Source of the DNA: an uncultured Porphyromonadaceae bacterium
Lineage (GTDB): Bacteria; Bacteroidota; Bacteroidia; Bacteroidales; Muribaculaceae
Assembly: GCA_902462525.1 (NCBI GenBank)
Contig: CABQCA010000140.1
Location: forward strand, 1 to 6,051
Length of the DNA: 6,051 nucleotides
Reading direction: 5' to 3'
Of the stretch, positions 1 to 4,650 are shown one piece after another. Each line of letters opens with the position of its first letter. The first letter of the stretch is position 1. Position numbers and translations under genes: made by a program. The notes under the pieces were generated by a model. The model had not been told where the DNA came from, ran no database searches, and saw nothing but the letters and a program-made list of their open reading frames with translations.

Positions 1-2
1 AC

Positions 3-1946
3 CGCCGCCGTCAGCCGGCACCTCAGCCCGAGGTGGCCGAAGAGGACGTACAGCGTCAGGTTAAGGAAACCCTTGCACGTCTCACTGCAAAGGACAAGAA
101 CCTGAAAAAAGGCGCAAAGTGGCGCAAAGAAAAACGCGAGGCCAATGCAAACCGCGAACGCGAGCATCAGGAAGCCGAAATGGCTGAAAGCCGTGTGCTC
201 AAAATCACGGAATTCGTTACCGCAAACGATCTCGCCGTGATGATGGATGTGCCGGTCAACCAGGTTATCGCCACCTGTATGAACCTCGGCGTTATGGTGA
301 GCATTAACCAGCGTCTCGATGCCGAGACCATCAATATCGTGGCTGATGAGTTCGGTTTTACAACAGAGTATGTATCGGCCGAGGTTGCCAATGCTATCCA
401 GCAGGAAGAAGACCGTGAGGAAGATCTCACGGGCCGTCCGCCGGTTGTCACTGTCATGGGCCATGTGGACCACGGCAAGACCTCGCTGCTCGACTATATC
501 CGTAAGGCCAATGTAATTGCCGGTGAGGCCGGCGGCATCACCCAGCATATAGGCTCGTACAGCGTTAAGCTTGCCGACGGGCGCCACATCACCTTCCTCG
601 ACACTCCGGGCCACGAGGCATTCACCGCCATGCGTGCCCGCGGGGCCAAGGTGACCGACATCGTCATCATTATCGTCGCAGCCGACGACAGCGTGATGCC
701 GCAGACTGTCGAGGCCATCAATCATGCCTCGGCAGCCGGTGTGCCCATCGTCTTCGCCATCAATAAAATCGACAAGCCTCATGCCAATCCCGACAAAATC
801 AAGGAAGAACTGTCGGCAATGAATTACCTCGTTGAAGAGTGGGGCGGCAAGTACCAGAGCCAGGATATTTCGGCCAAGAAAGGCATCGGCGTGGAAGAAC
901 TTATGGATAAAGTGCTTCTCGAAGCCGAAATGCTCGAACTTAAGGCAAATCCCAACCGCCGTGCCGTAGGCACTATCATAGAATCGTCGCTCGACAAGGG
1001 CCGGGGTTATGTGGCCAATGTACTTGTGCAGAATGGTACACTCCGCGTGGGCGACATCGTGATAGCCGGTAATCACTTCGGTAAAGTGAAGGCAATGTTC
1101 AACGAGCGCAACCAGCGCATCAAGGAGGCCGGCCCCGCCATGCCGGCCCTGATTCTGGGCCTCAACGGCGCTCCTACTGCCGGCGATACCTTCAATGTGC
1201 TTGAGACGGAGCAGGAAGCCCGCGAGATAGCTTCGAAGCGCGAGCAGCTGGCCCGCGAACAGGGCCTGCGCACCACCAAGATGCTTACTCTTGAGGATAT
1301 CGGCCGGCGCCGCGCCATCGGCAACTTCCAGGAACTCAACATCATTGTCAAGGGCGACGTGGACGGCTCCATCGAGGCGCTTTCCGACTCGCTCATCAAG
1401 CTGTCGACCGATGAGATTCAGATCAACGTGCTCCATAAGGCCGTGGGCGAAATCTCGGAAAGCGATGTCACCCTTGCCGCCGCTTCCGATGCCATCATCA
1501 TCGGCTTCCAGGTGCGCCCCAGTGTGGCCGCACGCCGTGTAGCCGAGCGTGACGGCGTGCAGATACGTCTTTACTCTGTTATCTATCAGGCTATCGAAGA
1601 AGTCAAGGACGCCATGGCCGGTATGCTTGCCCCCGAAATCAAGGAGGAAATCACCGGTACGGCCGAAGTCCTCGAAACCTTCCACGTGTCGAAGGTCGGT
1701 ACCATTGCAGGCGCAATCGTCCGCGAAGGCAAAATCAAGCGCAACTGCAAGGTGCGTCTTATCCGCGACGGCATTGTGCGCTACACAGGCGACCTCGGTT
1801 CGCTCAAGCGTTTCAAGGACGATGTGAAGGAAGTGCTGTCGGGCTACGACTGCGGTATCTCCATCGCAGGCTACAACGACATCAAGGTCGGCGATATCAT
1901 CGAAGGCTTTGAAGAGAAGGAAGTGGCCCGTACATCGCTCGAATGA
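3..1946 (+). CDS. infB: Translation initiation factor IF-2, C-terminal part (5' end outside window)
   Basis: IF-2 is the GTPase that brings initiator formyl-Met-tRNA to the 30S subunit and promotes 50S joining. The frame is open to the left edge (RRRQPAPQPE precedes the GTG at 33), so that GTG is not taken as the start; the low-complexity N-terminal region of IF-2 lies outside. Counting from the GTG as residue 1: a basic helix (about 28-48), an IF2_N-type domain (about 55-107, 'VLKITEFVTANDLA'), then the GTPase with G1 GHVDHGKT (143-150), G2 around GGITQHIG (167-174), G3 DTPGHEAF (190-197), G4 NKID (244-247) and G5 SAK (280-282). Domain II, the IF-2 domain III ('IIVKGDVDGSIEAL', 437-450) and the C-terminal fMet-tRNA-binding domain (about 540-625) follow. 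All expected modules are present and undamaged. The stop overlaps the folK start. Identification is secure; only the start is missing. Confidence 0.98.
   Translation, partial: RRRQPAPQPEVAEEDVQRQVKETLARLTAKDKNLKKGAKWRKEKREANANREREHQEAEMAESRVLKITEFVTANDLAVMMDVPVNQVIATCMNLGVMVSINQRLDAETINIVADEFGFTTEYVSAEVANAIQQEEDREEDLTGRPPVVTVMGHVDHGKTSLLDYIRKANVIAGEAGGITQHIGSYSVKLADGRHITFLDTPGHEAFTAMRARGAKVTDIVIIIVAADDSVMPQTVEAINHASAAGVPIVFAINKIDKPHANPDKIKEELSAMNYLVEEWGGKYQSQDISAKKGIGVEELMDKVLLEAEMLELKANPNRRAVGTIIESSLDKGRGYVANVLVQNGTLRVGDIVIAGNHFGKVKAMFNERNQRIKEAGPAMPALILGLNGAPTAGDTFNVLETEQEAREIASKREQLAREQGLRTTKMLTLEDIGRRRAIGNFQELNIIVKGDVDGSIEALSDSLIKLSTDEIQINVLHKAVGEISESDVTLAAASDAIIIGFQVRPSVAARRVAERDGVQIRLYSVIYQAIEEVKDAMAGMLAPEIKEEITGTAEVLETFHVSKVGTIAGAIVREGKIKRNCKVRLIRDGIVRYTGDLGSLKRFKDDVKEVLSGYDCGISIAGYNDIKVGDIIEGFEEKEVARTSLE
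1943..1946 (+). other. ATGA start/stop overlap, infB to folK
   Basis: The folK ATG (1943-1945) shares bases with the infB TGA (1944-1946). No Shine-Dalgarno sequence sits at normal distance; a purine-rich AGAAGGAAG lies about 20 bases upstream, too far for a standard site. This arrangement usually means reinitiation by ribosomes finishing the upstream gene. The coupling itself is inferred. Confidence 0.85.
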
Positions 1947-2434
1947 TCTCTGAGATTCATCTCAACATAGGCTCCAACAGCGGCGACAGCCGGGCTTTCA
2001 TAGCCCGTGCTGTCGCCGCCCTGCGTTCGGTCTTCGCTCCGTCGGAATTGGCCGTGAGCAGCCTATGTGAGAGCGCTCCGTGGGGATTTGAGTCGTCCCG
2101 CAACTTTGTCAACGCCGCCGTGCTCATATCGCTCGAGCGGACTCTTCCGTGGACAGCCGACAGCCTGGAGGAACTTCTGCGTCGTGTCAAGGAAATCGAG
2201 AAGTCGATTTCGACGATGCCTCACCGAGCTGCCGACGGCAGTTATGCCGACCGCGAGCTCGATATCGACATCATCGCTGTCGACGCCTTAGAGTACTCTT
2301 CGTCTTCGCTCGTCATTCCACACCCTCACATGTCGGCACGTGCCTTCGTGCTCGCTCCCATGGCCGAGCTTGCCCCGGCATGGCGCCATCCGCGCACGGG
2401 TCTTACCTGCTGTCAGATGCTCTCTGCCTTATGA
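1943..2434 (+). CDS. folK: 2-amino-4-hydroxy-6-hydroxymethyldihydropteridine pyrophosphokinase (HPPK)
   Basis: HPPK transfers pyrophosphate from ATP to 6-hydroxymethyl-7,8-dihydropterin, the step before dihydropteroate synthase in cytosolic folate synthesis. The 163-residue length is normal for a single-domain HPPK. Visible family marks are the N-terminal LNIGSNSGD (7-15), the pterin-side P-W-G-F (46-49) with NFVN (54-57), the magnesium-binding pair D107 and D109 in DRELDIDI (103-110), and IPHPHMSARAFVLAPMAEL (125-143), with H127 and R133 where E. coli has H115 and R121. The loop before DRELDID is unusual: the Gly-Arg commonly found there is replaced by the stretch around STMPHR (90-95), and Y101 sits where E. 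coli has W89. The ATG at 1943 overlaps the infB stop by four bases and gives the full N-terminal strand, so it is the start of choice. No folB or folP lies nearby in the window. Confidence 0.94.
   Translation: MISEIHLNIGSNSGDSRAFIARAVAALRSVFAPSELAVSSLCESAPWGFESSRNFVNAAVLISLERTLPWTADSLEELLRRVKEIEKSISTMPHRAADGSYADRELDIDIIAVDALEYSSSSLVIPHPHMSARAFVLAPMAELAPAWRHPRTGLTCCQMLSAL
2431..2434 (+). other. ATGA start/stop overlap, folK to glycosyltransferase
   Basis: The glycosyltransferase ATG (2431-2433) shares bases with the folK TGA (2432-2434). The frame stays open upstream to an ATG at 2149 inside folK, but the residues encoded there are basic and proline-rich and resemble no glycosyltransferase. 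The residues from 2431 (MRLLLVNTVASGGSIGSY) are the classic GT-B N-terminal strand and loop. This decides the start. Confidence 0.88.
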
Positions 2435-3603
2435 GACTGCTCCTTGTCAACACTGTTGCTTCGGGCGGCTCGATAGGCTCATATATCAACCGTATTGCCG
2501 CTCATGCCCTTTCGCTGGGCTGGGAGGTGGCTGTGGCCGCCGGAGGCGGTGCCCCTGCCGACCCGCGTGTGAAGTTCATACGTATCGGCTCGAAGGCCGA
2601 CATGATTGTATCGGCGCTTGCCACCAGGCTTTTCGACAGTCATGGACTGACCGGCGCCGCCGCTACGCGCCGGTTCTGTTCCGAGGCTGATGCTTTCTGC
2701 CCGGATATTGTGCATCTGCACAATATCCACGTCTACTATCTTCATTATCCCGCTCTTTTCCGATGGCTGGCCGAACGAAAGCACCGTGTGCTGTGGACAC
2801 TCCACGACTGCTGGGCATTCACCGGACATTGCGCATCGTTCGACCGCGTCCGCTGCATGGAATGGACCACAGGTTGCCATGACTGTCCTCTTGGCCGCGA
2901 CTATCCGGCAACACGGCTGATTTCGCAAACCGCCAGGAACTACGCCGTGAAACGCGCTGTATTCACCTCTGTGCCCGGACTTCGTCTTCTGCCGGTGTCC
3001 GACTGGCTGAAAGAACGTGTGCTGCCGATGTCGTTCCTCGGCAGTCTGAATGCCACGACTGTAAAAATCGATGTCGATCTCGATACATACTGTCCGTCGG
3101 TACGACCTTCACCCACACCGGTGGTTCTTGGCGTGGCAAATGTGTGGACTTCAGGTAAGTCCCTTCAGTTTTTCAGGCGGCTGCGCGACGAATTGCCGCC
3201 CCGGGTGCGAATACGCATAGCGGGCGATATCCGCGGTGCCGCCCGAATCGGAGGGGTCGAATATATCGGGTGGCTCAGTCCGGACAAGCTGGCTGCGGAA
3301 TATGCCGGAGCTTCGGTATTCGTCAATCCGACATATGCCGAATCGTATTCTATGACCAACCGCGAAGCGCTGGCCTGCGGAACTCCTGTGGTCACCCGTG
3401 CTGTCGGCGGAGCTACCGAGGATCTTCTCGACGGAAGCGGCGCTCTGCGGGCGTCGGCCGACGACAGCACTCTCATAGCCATGACAAAAGATATCATAGC
3501 ATCGCCCGCCGAACCGCTCCGTACTGCCGCTGTCTGCCTCGCACGCCGCCTCTACGGCAATCAGCCCTTCCTCCGCCGTCTCTTCGACATCTATTCTTTT
3601 TAG
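2431..3603 (+). CDS. GT-B fold family 4 glycosyltransferase, Bacteroidota WTLHDCWAFTGHC type
   Basis: This is a 390-residue retaining glycosyltransferase, predicted to move a sugar from a nucleotide-sugar donor to a surface glycan; donor and acceptor cannot be read from the sequence. The N-terminal half has the first strand and Gly-rich loop (MRLLLVNTVASGGSIGSY, 1-18), HLHNIH (95-100) and WTLHDCWAFTGHC (122-134), followed by a Cys cluster (C127, C134, C142, C149, C152). The C-terminal donor half starts near PVVLGVANVW (230-239), with K243 at the position of the usual phosphate-binding basic residue, and carries the EX7E motif E304/E312 in ESYSMTNREALACGTPV (304-320). There is no signal peptide or membrane segment, so it should act at the cytosolic face. 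Such proteins usually sit in capsule or O-antigen clusters, but here the gene follows infB and folK through an ATGA overlap. Family assignment is firm; the pathway is unknown. Confidence 0.9.
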   Translation: MRLLLVNTVASGGSIGSYINRIAAHALSLGWEVAVAAGGGAPADPRVKFIRIGSKADMIVSALATRLFDSHGLTGAAATRRFCSEADAFCPDIVHLHNIHVYYLHYPALFRWLAERKHRVLWTLHDCWAFTGHCASFDRVRCMEWTTGCHDCPLGRDYPATRLISQTARNYAVKRAVFTSVPGLRLLPVSDWLKERVLPMSFLGSLNATTVKIDVDLDTYCPSVRPSPTPVVLGVANVWTSGKSLQFFRRLRDELPPRVRIRIAGDIRGAARIGGVEYIGWLSPDKLAAEYAGASVFVNPTYAESYSMTNREALACGTPVVTRAVGGATEDLLDGSGALRASADDSTLIAMTKDIIASPAEPLRTAAVCLARRLYGNQPFLRRLFDIYSF

Positions 3604-3654
3604 CTCGGTTCCGTTGCGGATTTTGCTGTTTTTCAGGAATTATATAGAAACAGA

Positions 3655-3684
3655 CAAGCCCTGCGCGGGGGGGCGCAGGGCTTG
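3655..3684 (-). terminator. Strong hairpin in the convergent gap, probable terminator of the OmpA-domain gene
   Basis: A perfect 12-bp inverted repeat (CAAGCCCTGCGC at 3655-3666 with GCGCAGGGCTTG at 3673-3684) encloses a loop of six G on the plus strand, six C on the minus strand. It lies 20 bases beyond the minus-strand stop. Read on the minus strand the stem is followed by TCTGTTTCTATATAATT, a broken but T-rich tract, as in a Rho-independent terminator. On the plus strand the following bases (TGCTGATGACGG) have no T run, so action on the infB-folK-glycosyltransferase transcript is less certain, though the same stem could slow RNA polymerase from that side. Confidence 0.75.
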
Positions 3685-3704
3685 TGCTGATGACGGCTGT
3701 ATGA

Positions 3705-4580
3705 TTATTCGTTTGCGGAGGATTCTTCGGGGGCCTTGTCGATGAGGTCGAGGAACTGATCAAGTTTGGGCGTAATGATGATTTCGGTGCGGCGGTTGCG
3801 CTGGCGGCCGAGTTCGGTGTTGTTGTCAGCGATGGGATTATACTCGCCACGGCCACCGGCAGTGAGACGCGAGGGATTTACGCCGAAATCGTTCTGAAGT
3901 ACCTGCACTACCGAAGAAGCGCGGAGTGCGGAGAGGTCCCAGTTGTTGCGGATATTGTCGCGGCTGATAGGCACCGGATCGGTGTTGCCTTCGACGAGGA
4001 CGTCGTAGTCGCGGTAGTCTTTTATGATTTTCGCGATTTTCGAGAGAGTCTGCATGGCACGGTCGTTGACTTCATAGCTTCCGCTGCGGAAGAGCATGTT
4101 GTCGGCGAGGGAGATGTAGACCACGCCTTTTAGCACGCGGACATTCACTTCGTCGAGTTCGCTGCCGCTGAGCGAGCGTGTGAGGTTGGTTGTGAGGGCG
4201 AGATTGAGCGAGTCGCTCTTGGTCTTGGCCTCCACCAGCTGTTTGATGTATTTGTTGGAGGCGTTGATTTCGTCGACGAGTTTCGAAATGTTCACATTGC
4301 CCTGGGTGTTCTGCGAAATACTCTTGTCGAGCGACTGCTGCAGCTGAGCATAGTTGTTTTTGAGGTCGGTGTTGTTTCGGCGCGCCTCGTCGAGCAGTGC
4401 CTGGATGGTGGCGGCTTTTGTCTGTTCCTTGCTGTAGTTTTCGCGCAGGGCGTTGTAGTCCTGCGTCATCTGATTGTGACGGGCCTCGAGATCCTGGTAC
4501 TGTTTCTTGCTCACGCAGCCGGTGAGGCCGGAGGCGAGCAGCGTGCCGGCGAAGACGGCTGCGATTAGGTTGACTTTCAT
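3705..4580 (-). CDS. OmpA-family peptidoglycan-binding outer-membrane lipoprotein with coiled-coil region
   Basis: This 291-residue protein is predicted to be an outer-membrane lipoprotein that anchors to the cell wall. It has a short signal (MKVNLIAAVFAGTLLASG) ending in the lipobox LTGC, so C22 is the likely lipidated residue. Residues about 25-130 are rich in Gln, Asn, Glu, Lys and Leu with heptad-like spacing and probably form a coiled-coil stalk. The OmpA_C domain spans about 145-270: VYISLADNMLFRSGSYEV, then VEGNTDPVPI (196-205), then N-x2-LS-x2-RA-x2-V-x3-L at 213-228, and GRQRNRRTEIII (258-269). D201 and R220 match the Asp-Arg pair that binds the peptide stem of peptidoglycan in characterised OmpA domains. 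The family's usual GHTD is GNTD here. Often annotated as 'OmpA family' or, misleadingly, 'MotB-like'; no N-terminal membrane helix of MotB type or beta barrel is seen. The ATG at 4580 fits the signal peptide exactly. Confidence 0.92.
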   Translation of the reverse strand: MKVNLIAAVFAGTLLASGLTGCVSKKQYQDLEARHNQMTQDYNALRENYSKEQTKAATIQALLDEARRNNTDLKNNYAQLQQSLDKSISQNTQGNVNISKLVDEINASNKYIKQLVEAKTKSDSLNLALTTNLTRSLSGSELDEVNVRVLKGVVYISLADNMLFRSGSYEVNDRAMQTLSKIAKIIKDYRDYDVLVEGNTDPVPISRDNIRNNWDLSALRASSVVQVLQNDFGVNPSRLTAGGRGEYNPIADNNTELGRQRNRRTEIIITPKLDQFLDLIDKAPEESSANE

Positions 4581-4650
4581 AGAGATGGATATGATTTTAT
4601 TAAGTTTCGTTTATCGGATATTATATTAGACTGCGGGGAAGCCGAAAGGT
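4581..4650 (-). promoter_or_regulatory. AT-rich upstream region of the OmpA-domain gene, weak promoter candidate
   Basis: The 70 bases between the peptidase stop and the lipoprotein start are AT-rich over the half next to the start. On the minus strand a TATAAT hexamer occurs at 4620-4625, and a TTTC at 4644-4647 lies about 18 bases upstream of it. The Bacteroidota consensus (TTTG, then TAnnTTTG) is only poorly matched, so promoter location is a guess. The leader just before the ATG is A/T-rich without a Shine-Dalgarno sequence, as is usual in this phylum. No strong terminator for the upstream peptidase gene is visible here, so readthrough is possible. Confidence 0.3.

Noticed and set aside
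33..35. GTG at 33 as the start of infB or an internal IF-2 isoform start
   Set aside because: The frame is open upstream, the basic Pro/Gln-rich residues before it suit the IF-2 N-terminal linker, and no Shine-Dalgarno or other initiation signal is visible. Internal starts are known in E. coli infB but there is no support for one here.
167..1399. Several minus-strand open frames opposite infB
   Set aside because: All are antisense to conserved IF-2 domains, have no recognisable motif and are explained by codon bias.
2149..2430. In-frame upstream extension of the glycosyltransferase inside folK (ATG at 2149, 94 extra residues)
   Set aside because: The extra residues are rich in Arg, Pro, Ser and His, as expected of an out-of-frame reading of folK, and do not belong to the GT-B fold. 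The ATG at 2431 gives a normal N-terminus and an ATGA junction.
2479..2928. 149-residue minus-strand open frame opposite the glycosyltransferase
   Set aside because: It covers the conserved HLHNIH and WTLHDCWAF coding region and shows no protein family signature of its own.
3610..3624. Small hairpin TCCG-TTG-CGGA followed by TTTT as a plus-strand terminator just after the glycosyltransferase
   Set aside because: The stem is only 4 bp with a 3-base loop, too weak to call, although the T-rich bases that follow (TTTTGCTGTTTTT) make some role in termination possible.
4628..4650. GC-rich patch after the peptidase stop as a terminator
   Set aside because: On the minus strand only a 3-bp CGG/CCG pairing can be formed, with no T run directly after it.
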